Shown: positions 8,722-16,673, numbered from the stretch's first letter. The stretch is 34,453 nt of DNA from an uncultured Porphyromonadaceae bacterium (GCA_947174235.1 CAMWID010000038.1:1-34453); one strand, 5' to 3'. Notes: generated by a model from the letters alone, not told the origin. Translations and numbers: made by a program.

Positions 8722-8752
8722 CAAAATTACGAAATTTTCGCGACACTCCAAA
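8722..8752 (-). promoter_or_regulatory. Promoter of the udk-lptB operon
   Basis: Read on the - strand, TTTG (8752-8749), 19 bp, then TAATTTTG (8729-8722). This matches the Bacteroidetes primary sigma consensus (TTTG, 19-21 bp, TAnnTTTG) exactly. Transcription would start near 8715, giving an udk leader of about 85 nt. Confidence 0.75.
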
Positions 8753-8878
8753 CTTTAGACCCCTTCCCGCGCGTTTAATATCTTGGAAGCCATATCCGGA
8801 CGGCATCCCCGGGTTTATCCGTATGACAGATTTATTAGCCTCTTTTTCTTATGGAGACACCTATTGGATATTTTTTAT

Positions 8879-8886
8879 TAATTTTG
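8879..8886 (+). promoter_or_regulatory. -7 box upstream of mlaE
   Basis: TAATTTTG matches TAnnTTTG, but no TTG lies at the expected 19-21 bp upstream, so the assignment is less secure than for udk. It would give mlaE a leader of about 130 nt. Confidence 0.5.
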
Positions 8887-9024
8887 CAATCCAAACGGTT
8901 CCACACTTTCCATCTCTCCGGGGAAAGGCTATGACAGGTTTTCAATATGAATCTACTTATGTGACCGACCCTAAAGACAAAACAAAAACCAAATAACAAT
9001 CAATCGGGCAACACCCCCTTAACT

Positions 9025-9771
9025 ATGATCATTTCTTCTATCTCATCGTTCGGACGCTACTGTCTGTTTATGACCCAGGTGTTCCGCACGCCTGACAAAT
9101 GGAAAGTATTTTTCCAGAAACTTATCCTGGAAATCAGCAAGCTCGGCGTGGATTCCATACCGCTTGTCATAATCATCTCGCTCTTTATCGGCGCTGTCAT
9201 CACGATACAAATGACCATAAATATCGTGTCGCCGCTGATCCCGTCATATTCCACGGGTCTCGCCACACGCGAGATACTGCTGCTCGAGTTTTCATCATCA
9301 ATGATGAGCCTTATTCTCGCCGGAAAGGTAGGCAGCAACATCGCGTCGGAGATCGGCACCATGCGCGTCACCGAACAGATAGACGCCATCGACATAATGG
9401 GTATCAACTCCGCCAACTTCATCGTGCTTCCCAAAGTCATAGGGTTCGTGCTCTTCGTGCCCGTGCTCTGCGTCCTCTCGATGTTCATGGGTCTGATAGG
9501 AGGATGGTTTATCGCGGAATTCACGACTATGCTCTCAGTGGAGAACTACGTATTCGGCATACAGTCGTTTTTCAATGAATGGTACGTGTGGTACGGAATC
9601 ATCAAGACCGTGGTGTTCGCCTACATAATCGCCAGCGTGGCGGCGTATTACGGATACTATGTAAAAGGTGGCGCCCTCGAAGTGGGTCAGGCGAGCACGA
9701 AAGCGGTCGTGTCAAGCTCCATCCTGATCCTTCTTGCCGACGTGATTCTCACAAAACTACTTCTCCAGTAA
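9025..9771 (+). CDS. mlaE: MlaE-type lipid ABC transporter permease
   Basis: This 248-residue membrane protein belongs to the MlaE/YrbE permease family, the inner-membrane part of the MCE transporter that moves phospholipids between the membranes. Typical features are an N-terminal amphipathic segment, S-I-P-L-V-I-I-I-S-L-F-I-G-A-V-I-T-I, then G-K-V-G-S-N-I-A-S-E-I-G-T-M-R-V-T-E-Q-I-D-A, the conserved cytoplasmic coupling loop that contacts MlaF. About five hydrophobic segments are visible. The next gene, 26 nt downstream, is the partner ATPase. The periplasmic MCE protein MlaD, often the third gene, is not found next to it. Confidence 0.92.
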   Translation: MIISSISSFGRYCLFMTQVFRTPDKWKVFFQKLILEISKLGVDSIPLVIIISLFIGAVITIQMTINIVSPLIPSYSTGLATREILLLEFSSSMMSLILAGKVGSNIASEIGTMRVTEQIDAIDIMGINSANFIVLPKVIGFVLFVPVLCVLSMFMGLIGGWFIAEFTTMLSVENYVFGIQSFFNEWYVWYGIIKTVVFAYIIASVAAYYGYYVKGGALEVGQASTKAVVSSSILILLADVILTKLLLQ

Positions 9772-9797
9772 CCCAACAGGCTCTAAACCGAAAGAAT

Positions 9798-10580
9798 ATG
9801 ATTGAAGCTAAAAACGTATCAAAATGGTTTGACGGACAGCGGATCCTCTATGACATATCCGCCACTTTCGAAACCGGGAAGACAAACCTGATTATCGGAC
9901 AGAGCGGATCCGGAAAGACCGTTTTCATGAAATGCCTTATCGGGCTCCTCTCTCCGGAGGAGGGGACAATTCTGTATGACGGACGGATCTTCAGGGAGAT
10001 GTCGCAACAACAGAAAAGGGCTCTCCGAACTGAAATCGGGATGCTTTTCCAAGGCTCGGCACTTTTTGACAATGAGACCGTGCTCGGCAATGTGATGTTC
10101 CCCCTAAGGATGTTCAGCCGTATGAGCCATGAGGAACAGCTCGAAAGGGCGCATTTCTGCATCAAGCGCGTCGGACTGACAAACGCTGATGAGAAATATC
10201 CTTCTGAAATCTCCGGCGGCATGCAGAAACGTGTGGCGATTGCCCGCGCGATCGCCCTTAACCCGAAATACCTCTTCTGCGACGAACCCAACTCGGGACT
10301 CGACCCCAGGACATCGATCCTGATCGACGAGCTGCTGAGCGACATAACCCACGAATATGGAATCACGACGATCATCAATACCCACGACATGAATTCCGTG
10401 CTCGGAATCGGAGAGAAGATCGTATTCATCAACAAGGGTCATTGCGACTGGATCGGAAACGACAAGACAATATTCAGAAGCAAGAGTCAGTCGCTCAACG
10501 ATTTCGTATTCGCTTCAAAATTATTTCAGGAAGTCAAAAAATTCCTGGAGAGGGAATATGAGGCGGAGGAAAACATCTGA
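9798..10580 (+). CDS. mlaF: MlaF-type lipid ABC transporter ATPase
   Basis: This 260-residue ATPase energises MlaE. Visible motifs are Walker A G-Q-S-G-S-G-K-T, the Q-loop M-L-F-Q-G-S-A-L-F-D, signature I-S-G-G-M-Q-K-R-V, Walker B Y-L-F-C-D-E-P-N-S-G-L-D-P and the H-loop N-T-H-D-M. The signature variant S-G-G-M-Q-K-R and the F-Q-G-S-A-L-F-D segment are typical of the MlaF branch. The ATG at 9798 was chosen over an in-frame start at 9579 because 9579 lies inside mlaE and the ABC domain begins right after 9798 (M-I-E-A-K-N-V-S-K). Its last 60 nt overlap the 3' end of the convergent lipB gene. Confidence 0.93.
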   Translation: MIEAKNVSKWFDGQRILYDISATFETGKTNLIIGQSGSGKTVFMKCLIGLLSPEEGTILYDGRIFREMSQQQKRALRTEIGMLFQGSALFDNETVLGNVMFPLRMFSRMSHEEQLERAHFCIKRVGLTNADEKYPSEISGGMQKRVAIARAIALNPKYLFCDEPNSGLDPRTSILIDELLSDITHEYGITTIINTHDMNSVLGIGEKIVFINKGHCDWIGNDKTIFRSKSQSLNDFVFASKLFQEVKKFLEREYEAEENI

Positions 10581-11273
10581 GAACGAACGCTTCACCTCTT
10601 CAAAATCAATATCCCTGCCGGTTTCTCGCGACATCGAGGTCACTCCCTTGTCGACAAACCCGCAGGGATTTATTATTGAGAAACCTGACAGGTCGGTGTT
10701 GACATTAAGGGCGAGACCATGCATCGTGCAGAATCTTGAACATTTCACTCCCAAGGCACAAATCTTCCTTTCGGAATCTCCCCCTTTCCCGATCCACACT
10801 CCGGAAGCGCCTTCCACCCGCTCCCCATTTATGCCGTAAAGGGAGAGCGTGCGTATCACTGCCTCTTCAAGCAGCGATACGTAATCTTTCACGCCGAGAC
10901 GGTGGCGCTCAAGGTCGAGGATCGGATAAGCCACAAGCTGACCGGGACCGTGATATGTCACGTCGCCCCCCCTTTCCACATGAAAACAGTCCACACCCCG
11001 CGCGGAAATCATCTCCTCCGGAAGAAGAAGGTTTGATTCCCTGGCGTGCCTGCCAAGGGTCACGACCGGATAATGCTCGACAAGGAGAAGATATTCCCTT
11101 GAAGGTCTGCCTCCCCCCTTCTTCACACTGACCATACTGTTAAACAGCTCGTGCTGAAGTTTCCAGGCATCGGCATACTTCATTCTCCCGAGATCCCTTA
11201 TCTCGATCTCCCGCCCGTCATTACCGACGGAAACGATCCCGCTGTCTTTGTCAGTGCACATGTCTCTCCGCAT
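10521..11273 (-). CDS. lipB: Octanoyltransferase LipB
   Basis: LipB transfers octanoate from acyl carrier protein to lipoyl domains, the first step of lipoate synthesis. This 250-residue protein shows R-G-G-D-V-T-Y-H-G-P-G-Q (101-112), A-L-G-V-K with the catalytic Lys177, and N-P-C-G-F-V-D-K-G-V-T-S with the catalytic Cys204. The N-terminus overlaps the lipA stop by 23 nt, so the genes are likely translationally coupled; Met5 or Met31 are alternative starts. The last 20 codons are antisense to the end of mlaF (10521-10580), with no room for a dedicated terminator between the two genes. Confidence 0.93.
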   Translation of the reverse strand: MRRDMCTDKDSGIVSVGNDGREIEIRDLGRMKYADAWKLQHELFNSMVSVKKGGGRPSREYLLLVEHYPVVTLGRHARESNLLLPEEMISARGVDCFHVERGGDVTYHGPGQLVAYPILDLERHRLGVKDYVSLLEEAVIRTLSLYGINGERVEGASGVWIGKGGDSERKICALGVKCSRFCTMHGLALNVNTDLSGFSIINPCGFVDKGVTSMSRETGRDIDFEEVKRSFSDVFLRLIFPLQEFFDFLK

Positions 11274-12171
11274 GAAAACTTGAACGGACCATGGGGCTGC
11301 TCTCTATATGCCTGAACCCTTTCTCCTTCCCTATCCTTCCATATTCGGCAAATGTGTCGGGGTGGATATATTCCTGAAGAGGAAAGTTGTCTTTCGCCGG
11401 CTGAAGATACTGCCCTATCGTCATTACCTCGCAACCCGCCTCAAGCAGATCGTCCATCGTGCGCAGAATCTCCTCACGTGTCTCGCCGAGACCCAGCATG
11501 ATCCCGGACTTCGATCTCACGCCGCTTGACGCGATATGGCGTATCACCTTCAGGGAATTGTCGTATGTGGCGAATGTGCGCACCGCCGGGGTCAGTCGTC
11601 TGACTGTCTCCATGTTGTGCGATATGACATCGGGGCGTTCAGCTATGACAAGATCCACCAGATCGAGACGTCCCTGGAAATCGGGAATAAGCACCTCCAT
11701 CGTCACTCCGGGACATTCCTCCTTCAGCCGCCTGATCATCTTCGCCCAATGCCCGGCGCCAAGATCAGGAAGATCATCGCGGTCGACCGACGTGATGACC
11801 ACATGCCGCAGGTTCAATTGCCTTACGGAGTCCACTATATCCTGAATCTCCCTCTCGTCAAGAGGGAGAGGCTTCCCGGTAGGGACATTACAGAACTTGC
11901 AGTTGCGCGTGCAGATGTTTCCGCCGATCATGAATGTGGCAGTGCCGTTGCCCCAGCATTCCGCCCGGTTCGGACACATCCCGCTACTGCATATGGTGTG
12001 GAGATGTTTTTCGTTGAGCAACCCTATAACCTGACTCGTCTTGAATCCTCTCGGGAGCTTTATCTTGAGCCATTCAGGCTTTCTTCTGAAATCAGCCTTG
12101 CCGGCAAACGTGCTTGTTTTTTTTTCATCAGTAGCCGTAATTCGTCCGGCATCACCTTTATTGTTGTCCAT
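11251..12171 (-). CDS. lipA: Lipoyl synthase LipA
   Basis: LipA is a radical-SAM enzyme that inserts two sulfur atoms into the protein-bound octanoyl chain. The 306-residue sequence has the auxiliary cluster motif C61-x4-C66-x5-C72 (CSSGMCPNRAEC), the radical-SAM motif C87-x3-C91-x2-C94 (CTRNCKFC) and a C-terminal R-S-S that ligates the auxiliary cluster. V-D-R-D-D-L-P-D-L-G-A and G-L-G-E-T are also conserved in the family. The N-terminal 30 residues are low-complexity. It heads the lipA-lipB operon behind a canonical promoter and a structured 5' leader of about 110 nt. Confidence 0.95.
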   Translation of the reverse strand: MDNNKGDAGRITATDEKKTSTFAGKADFRRKPEWLKIKLPRGFKTSQVIGLLNEKHLHTICSSGMCPNRAECWGNGTATFMIGGNICTRNCKFCNVPTGKPLPLDEREIQDIVDSVRQLNLRHVVITSVDRDDLPDLGAGHWAKMIRRLKEECPGVTMEVLIPDFQGRLDLVDLVIAERPDVISHNMETVRRLTPAVRTFATYDNSLKVIRHIASSGVRSKSGIMLGLGETREEILRTMDDLLEAGCEVMTIGQYLQPAKDNFPLQEYIHPDTFAEYGRIGKEKGFRHIESSPMVRSSFHAERHVH

Positions 12172-12195
12172 TATAATAGATTTAGGTCAGTTCCT

Positions 12196-12252
12196 ACGGG
12201 TTGTCACCCGTTACTGGCGTGTCATCCCTCCGGGCACGGCACAGACTGCCGT
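12196..12252 (-). promoter_or_regulatory. Structured 5' leader of lipA (two hairpins)
   Basis: On the transcribed strand the leader carries two perfect 6-bp hairpins. ACGGCA/TGCCGT spans 12236-12252 with a 5-nt loop, and ACGGGT/ACCCGT spans 12196-12211 with a GACA tetraloop. They sit between the promoter (12289-12319) and the lipA start (12171). They could form a regulatory leader, but no known riboswitch was recognised. Confidence 0.45.
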
Positions 12253-12288
12253 CACATGGATTCCATACTGCGGATGGCACACGCAATA

Positions 12289-12319
12289 CAAAATTAGATA
12301 TTTTTTTTCATTATACAAA
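12289..12319 (-). promoter_or_regulatory. Promoter of lipA-lipB
   Basis: On the - strand: TTTG (12319-12316), 19 bp, TAATTTTG (12296-12289). It is a full match to the Bacteroidetes consensus, with transcription expected near 12282. Confidence 0.75.
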
Positions 12320-12421
12320 TCAACCGTAACCTGATTTCACGGGAAAAAGATAATCCTCTTTGTCTTTTTGTCAATAAAAACCCTACATTTTTTCATTTTT
12401 AAACAATTCCAGACTTAAATA

Positions 12422-12453
12422 TTGGTTATTTCCAAAAATATTTTGTAATTTTG
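12422..12453 (+). promoter_or_regulatory. Promoter of dsbD
   Basis: TTG at 12422-12424, a 21-bp spacer, and TAATTTTG at 12446-12453. It is back to back with the lipA promoter about 100 bp away. The expected leader to dsbD is about 95 nt and contains a 12-codon ORF. Confidence 0.7.
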
Positions 12454-12519
12454 CCATTAACAAAAGCAACAACTACACTTTAGCAAAGTGTTTTGGACTT
12501 AATAACCTATAAAACTGTC

Positions 12520-12558
12520 ATGAAACTTAAATCAATAATCTCATACCAAACTTTATGA
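12520..12558 (+). CDS. Short upstream ORF overlapping the dsbD start
   Basis: A 12-codon ORF (MKLKSIISYQTL) in the dsbD leader. Its TGA stop (12556-12558) overlaps the dsbD ATG (12555-12557) in an ATGA arrangement, the classic geometry of translational coupling. The peptide has no recognised function. It may act as a leader peptide that delivers ribosomes to dsbD, or it may be chance in an AT-rich leader. Confidence 0.35.
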   Translation: MKLKSIISYQTL

Positions 12559-14606
12559 AAAAGTGCTTTCTAACACTCGGACTTATCCTGTTTGCCATTG
12601 TGGCTTATGCCGCTGACGGGATCAACTGGTCTTTCAAGCTTGTCGGCGACAATACCGCCTCTCCGGCTATCGAGGCAACCGCCGACATCGATCCCGGGTA
12701 CCATCTCTTTTCCATTGACAACCCGGAAGGGGGATCTTCACCGCTCGAATTTTTCTTTGACCTGAAAGGTTGCGAGCTTGACGGCAAACCTACGGCAAAC
12801 AAACCGTATACAAAAGAATTTGACGAGATATTTGAAGTTGACCAGCATTTCTACACAGGAAAGGTGGTCTTCACACAGAAAATCAAACCTACAGACAAAA
12901 ATTTTTCGGTTAACGTCGAGCTGAAGGGTCAGATCTGTAATGATTCAGGATGTATTCCGGTATTCGCTTCCCACACTTTTACAGGGACAGCCCCGGTAGC
13001 TGCCAAAACCGAATCTCCCAAGGAAGACAAGGCAGAGGATCAGAAAAAAACTGATGAGAACGAATCCAAAGACGGAGCGGCGGCACTCGCCGAAATGACC
13101 GACTCTCTACAGGCGTCGGAGCCGTTTATGACTCCCGCCGCAAATCTGAGCGGAGTCAGCGCCGACAACTCCTGGTGGGAAAACGTAGAGGCGGAACTTG
13201 AGGTGTTTTCCGATAATCCCTCCCAGCAGGGACGCTCTCTGCTCTATATATTCATAGCAGGATTCATAGGCGGACTTATAGCCCTCGTCACCCCGTGTGT
13301 ATGGCCGATGATCCCTATGACCGTGAGCTTCTTCCTCAAGCAAAACAAGACGAAAAAGAAATCGGTCATGACCGCCTCGATCTACGGACTCTCCATCATC
13401 GTGATCTACGTGGGTCTCGGACTGGTGGTGACAGCCCTGTTCGGAGCCTCCGCACTCAACGAACTGGCTACAAGCGCGGTATTCAACATCATTTTCTTCC
13501 TCCTCCTTGTTGTTTTCGCCATATCTTTCATGGGTGGATTCGAACTCACTCTCCCCGCCTCATGGACCAACAAGATGGACTCCAAGGTTGACTCCACCAC
13601 AGGATACCTCAGCATATTCTTCATGGCGTTCACCCTTGTACTTGTATCATTCTCCTGCACGGGTCCCATCATCGGCACCCTTCTCGTTGAGGCGGCAGCC
13701 ACTTCCAACTTCATATCTCCCGCCGTCGGAATGTTCGGATTCGCACTTGCTCTCGCGCTCCCGTTCTCGATTTTCGCGATGTTCCCGACGATGCTCAAAT
13801 CCATGCCGAAGAGCGGCGGATGGATGAACACCGTGAAAGTGGTGCTCGGTTTCCTTGAGCTCGCCCTCGCCCTGAAATTCCTTTCCGTCGCCGACCTCGC
13901 CTACGGATGGAGAATCCTCGACAGGGAGGTATTCGTATCTCTGTGGATCGTGATCTTCGCCCTCCTCGGAATGTATCTCCTTGGCAAGCTCCGCTTCCCG
14001 CACGACGACGAGGTGGAGAAAGTGAGCGTCACCCGGTTCATGCTGTCATGCATATCTTTCGCTTTCGCCATTTATATGCTCCCAGGACTATGGGGCGCCC
14101 CGCTGAAAAGCATCAGCGCGTTCTCTCCTCCGCTCTCTACCCAGGATTTCTCTCTCTATGAAGGGGATGTCCACGCTCAAGTGGATGATTTCGAAGAAGG
14201 TATGAGGCTTGCCCGTCAGCTTGGCAAACCCGCCCTGATAGACTTCTCCGGCTATGGATGTGTAAACTGCCGCAAGATGGAGGCTGCCGTCTGGACCGAT
14301 CCCGAGGTAAAGGCATCTATCGACAATGATTTCGTGCTGATAACTTTGATGGTGGACGAGAAAAAAGCTCTCCCCGAGCCTATCAAGGTGACCGAGAAAG
14401 ACGGCACCGTGCGCACACTCCGCACCTACGGCGACAAATGGAGCTATCTCCAGAGATCCAAGTTCGGAGCAAACGCCCAGCCGTTCCATGTGATCGTCGA
14501 CGACAATGCCAAACCTCTCGCCCCGGCATTCGTATACAACGAAGACATACCGGGATACCTCAACTTCCTTAATCAGGGTATCGAAAACTACAAGAAATCG
14601 AAATAA
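12555..14606 (+). CDS. dsbD: DsbD-type thiol:disulfide interchange protein
   Basis: DsbD carries reducing power from cytoplasmic thioredoxin across the inner membrane to periplasmic proteins. This 683-residue protein has a signal peptide (to about residue 19), an N-terminal immunoglobulin-like domain with the reactive pair in G-Q-I-C-N-D-S-G-C-I-P, an acidic linker (about 155-200), a transmembrane region of about eight helices (about 225-520) with T-P-C-V-W-P-M-I-P-M and S-C-T-G-P-I-I-G-T, and a C-terminal thioredoxin-like domain with C569-V-N-C572. All three cysteine pairs are present, so it should be functional. The C-terminal motif CVNC differs from the CVAC of E. coli. It ends before a strong terminator. 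The start is fixed by the overlapping upstream ORF and the signal peptide. Confidence 0.92.
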   Translation: MKKCFLTLGLILFAIVAYAADGINWSFKLVGDNTASPAIEATADIDPGYHLFSIDNPEGGSSPLEFFFDLKGCELDGKPTANKPYTKEFDEIFEVDQHFYTGKVVFTQKIKPTDKNFSVNVELKGQICNDSGCIPVFASHTFTGTAPVAAKTESPKEDKAEDQKKTDENESKDGAAALAEMTDSLQASEPFMTPAANLSGVSADNSWWENVEAELEVFSDNPSQQGRSLLYIFIAGFIGGLIALVTPCVWPMIPMTVSFFLKQNKTKKKSVMTASIYGLSIIVIYVGLGLVVTALFGASALNELATSAVFNIIFFLLLVVFAISFMGGFELTLPASWTNKMDSKVDSTTGYLSIFFMAFTLVLVSFSCTGPIIGTLLVEAAATSNFISPAVGMFGFALALALPFSIFAMFPTMLKSMPKSGGWMNTVKVVLGFLELALALKFLSVADLAYGWRILDREVFVSLWIVIFALLGMYLLGKLRFPHDDEVEKVSVTRFMLSCISFAFAIYMLPGLWGAPLKSISAFSPPLSTQDFSLYEGDVHAQVDDFEEGMRLARQLGKPALIDFSGYGCVNCRKMEAAVWTDPEVKASIDNDFVLITLMVDEKKALPEPIKVTEKDGTVRTLRTYGDKWSYLQRSKFGANAQPFHVIVDDNAKPLAPAFVYNEDIPGYLNFLNQGIENYKKSK

Positions 14607-14646
14607 AGAAGTTTTAACATCTTCAAAGATTTATTTCCCATACCGG

Positions 14647-14682
14647 AAACCCCGCCTGTCAAATATAGGCGGGGTTTCTTCG
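14647..14682 (+). terminator. Intrinsic terminator after dsbD
   Basis: AAACCCCGCCT (14647-14657) pairs perfectly with AGGCGGGGTTT (14667-14677) over 11 bp with a 9-nt loop; it is followed by CTTCG. It ends only 15 nt before the ATG of the TPR gene. Confidence 0.85.
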
Positions 14683-14692
14683 TTTATCCTGT

Positions 14693-15535
14693 ATGAAACT
14701 TTTGAAATCAATCCGAATCTTGGGGCTATCGGCAATGCTTCTCTCCGCAAAAGGGATGTCGGCGACATCCCCGGAGTATCTCGCCCTGGTTGACTCCGCC
14801 GACAATTACATAAAGATGGAACGCTGGATGGAGGCGGAGCATACGATTATCTCCGCATTGCGTCTCGAGCCGGCGAACTATACCAACTCCCTGCTGTTTT
14901 CAAATCTCGGAGTCGTCCGCACGGAACAAGGGAAATATAAGGACGCTTTGGAAGCATTCGGTCTCGGACTGTCGGTCGCGCCCCGCTCTACCGGTATACT
15001 CAACAACCGCGCCCGGACGCTGATGCTTATGAATGACTACGCCTCAGCCATGAATGATCTCTCCGAAAGTCTCCAAGAAGACTCAATCCAGGAATGGCCG
15101 CTACAGATGCGCGGACTATTGCGCATAAACGCCCGCGACACCGTCGGCGCACGTCATGATTTCCTACTTCTCGCTAAAAATTTCCACCGCAATGACAAAG
15201 CGTTCGCCGGACTCGCGAAGATCGCCGAATGGGAGGGGAAAACCGCCGACGCCCTCAGATATTATGACGAGGCAATACTGATAAACGATGACCCTGAAAC
15301 CCGTTATGAGCGTATTTTACTAAAGATCAGGACTGACAAATATTCCGAGGCGGCGCAGGATATCCGCGAAGGGATCGACAGATTTCCCAACGACCCATAT
15401 TTCTACCTCTGGAGAGGCTATCTTCACCGTCTTAACTTCAGAAACGAGGAGGCTGAGGCGGATAAAAAAATAGCTGTCAACAAAGGAGCTGACCCACAAT
15501 TCGTTGAGCAATTTATCCCCAAAATTAAGAGATAA
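14693..15535 (+). CDS. Exported TPR-repeat protein
   Basis: This 280-residue protein has a signal-peptide-like N-terminus (K-L-L-K then a hydrophobic stretch to about residue 24) and then several tetratricopeptide repeats covering most of the chain. Examples are A-D-N-Y-I-K-M-E-R-W-M-E-A-E, the repeat around N-L-G-V-V-R-T-E-Q-G-K-Y-K-D-A-L-E-A-F, and A-E-W-E-G-K-T-A-D-A-L-R-Y-Y-D-E-A. TPRs form a helical scaffold for protein binding. The partner is unknown. It starts 15 nt after the dsbD terminator hairpin with no recognisable promoter between them, so it may depend on read-through. Confidence 0.8.
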   Translation: MKLLKSIRILGLSAMLLSAKGMSATSPEYLALVDSADNYIKMERWMEAEHTIISALRLEPANYTNSLLFSNLGVVRTEQGKYKDALEAFGLGLSVAPRSTGILNNRARTLMLMNDYASAMNDLSESLQEDSIQEWPLQMRGLLRINARDTVGARHDFLLLAKNFHRNDKAFAGLAKIAEWEGKTADALRYYDEAILINDDPETRYERILLKIRTDKYSEAAQDIREGIDRFPNDPYFYLWRGYLHRLNFRNEEAEADKKIAVNKGADPQFVEQFIPKIKR

Positions 15536-15573
15536 ATTGGCTCACGAAGCATCGCGGTTTCAAAAATCTTTCG

Positions 15574-15581
15574 TAACTTTG
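15574..15581 (+). promoter_or_regulatory. -7 box of the HU/SPOR gene
   Basis: TAACTTTG matches TAnnTTTG, about 36 nt upstream of the ATG at 15618. No clear TTG is seen at the right distance upstream. Confidence 0.5.
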
Positions 15582-15617
15582 CACTCGCAAAAAGGCAGAA
15601 AGTCATTTTAATACATC

Positions 15618-16586
15618 ATGAATTTCTTTTTCCAACATATCGAATATCTGCTGCTCCGCCACGATTGTGTTATCGTTCCGGGGTTCGGTGCGTTTATTGC
15701 AACCGTCTCTCCCGCCAGAATAGATATGGAAAAGGGGATGATCATTCCCGCCACACGCAACCTGATGTTCAATCAGGCTGTATCCCTTGACGACGGTCTC
15801 CTTGCAAATTCCATCGCCAGAAAGGCTGGGATCCCCTTTGAAGACGCCCGCAACGTAATCGTGCGCTGCGTGGCGAAAATCAAAGAAAATCTTGACACTT
15901 ACCGAGAGATAGAAATAGGTTCGCTCGGTTCCCTGCTGCTCGGTGAAGAAAACAATCTTCTCTTCGCTCCGAAACACCTCGACTTCTCTTCCACATCAGA
16001 ATTGGGTTATCATCCGGTGAAACTTGATACCGCAGTACCGGATTCTGTCCCTATAAAGGCTACCACCCCGGAACCGGACATAATCGCCGAAGCGGAAGAA
16101 GAGGAAACCGTAGAAAAGAGCTACTATCAATTCAAGATAAGCCGCACTGTCACCCGGTTCGCCGTAATGATAACGGTCATGGCAGTCATAGCGCTTACCG
16201 TGATCCTCAACCCCCTCCCGGCTGACGAACGTGAGCAGAGGGCGTCTGTAGTTCCTGTCGAAAAGATCCTTCCGGCTCCTGCCGCTGTCCATGCAGAAAC
16301 AGATTCCGCGAAAATCGCAGAACCGACAATCGCCGATTCAGTACCGGTGTCTCAGACACTCCCCTCACATTATCTTATTGTAGCCACATTCGCCAATATC
16401 AAGGAAGCCCGGAAATATGCTGAAAAATATTCTTCCGACGAATATCCGCTTACAGCGGTGGAATCGCGTAAAGTGGCGCGGGTGGCAGCAGCAGAATCTG
16501 ACGACCGCGAGGAATTAAGAAAGAAATTAAATTCTTCCGAAATCACCTCCCGTTTTCCAAACGCCTGGATATGGAGCCGCAATTAA
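15618..16586 (+). CDS. HU-CCDC81-type and SPOR domain membrane protein
   Basis: This 322-residue protein combines a bacterial HU-CCDC81-like N-terminal region (about 1-115; H-D-C-V-I-V-P-G-F-G-A-F-I and then I-G-S-L-G-S-L), an acidic linker, one transmembrane segment (about 180-198, F-A-V-M-I-T-V-M-A-V-I-A-L) and a C-terminal SPOR domain (about 252-322) ending in R-F-P-N-A-W-I-W. SPOR domains bind denuded peptidoglycan glycan strands, usually at the division septum. By topology the HU-like domain is cytoplasmic and SPOR is periplasmic. HU-CCDC81 domains in Bacteroidetes are thought to bind protein or nucleic acid at the membrane; the exact role is unknown. It is followed by the perfect 58-bp palindrome. 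Confidence 0.82.
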   Translation: MNFFFQHIEYLLLRHDCVIVPGFGAFIATVSPARIDMEKGMIIPATRNLMFNQAVSLDDGLLANSIARKAGIPFEDARNVIVRCVAKIKENLDTYREIEIGSLGSLLLGEENNLLFAPKHLDFSSTSELGYHPVKLDTAVPDSVPIKATTPEPDIIAEAEEEETVEKSYYQFKISRTVTRFAVMITVMAVIALTVILNPLPADEREQRASVVPVEKILPAPAAVHAETDSAKIAEPTIADSVPVSQTLPSHYLIVATFANIKEARKYAEKYSSDEYPLTAVESRKVARVAAAESDDREELRKKLNSSEITSRFPNAWIWSRN

Positions 16587-16615
16587 GCACGCGCCCAATC
16601 AAAACAACTACAACA

Positions 16616-16673
16616 CGACATAATAAGTCAGCGGTCAGAAACCATGGTTTCTGACCGCTGACTTATTATGTCG
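16616..16673. repeat. Perfect 58-bp palindrome between convergent genes
   Basis: The 29-nt left arm (16616-16644) is exactly complementary to the right arm (16645-16673) with no spacer; the centre is CCATGG. It lies between the convergent HU/SPOR gene and ald, so it may terminate both. The minus-strand side is followed by a GT-rich run and the plus side lacks a T-tract. In RNA it would form a hairpin of about 27 bp. Perfect palindromes of this size are usually unstable in bacteria. Confidence 0.9.

Larger units (their letters stand above)
8631..9024. other. Divergent intergenic region udk / mlaE
   Basis: About 390 bp with promoters on both strands and no credible gene. The minus-strand promoter (8722-8752) faces udk and a plus-strand -7 box (8879-8886) faces mlaE, leaving leaders of roughly 85 and 130 nt. 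No strong hairpin or repeat was seen in it. Confidence 0.6.
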
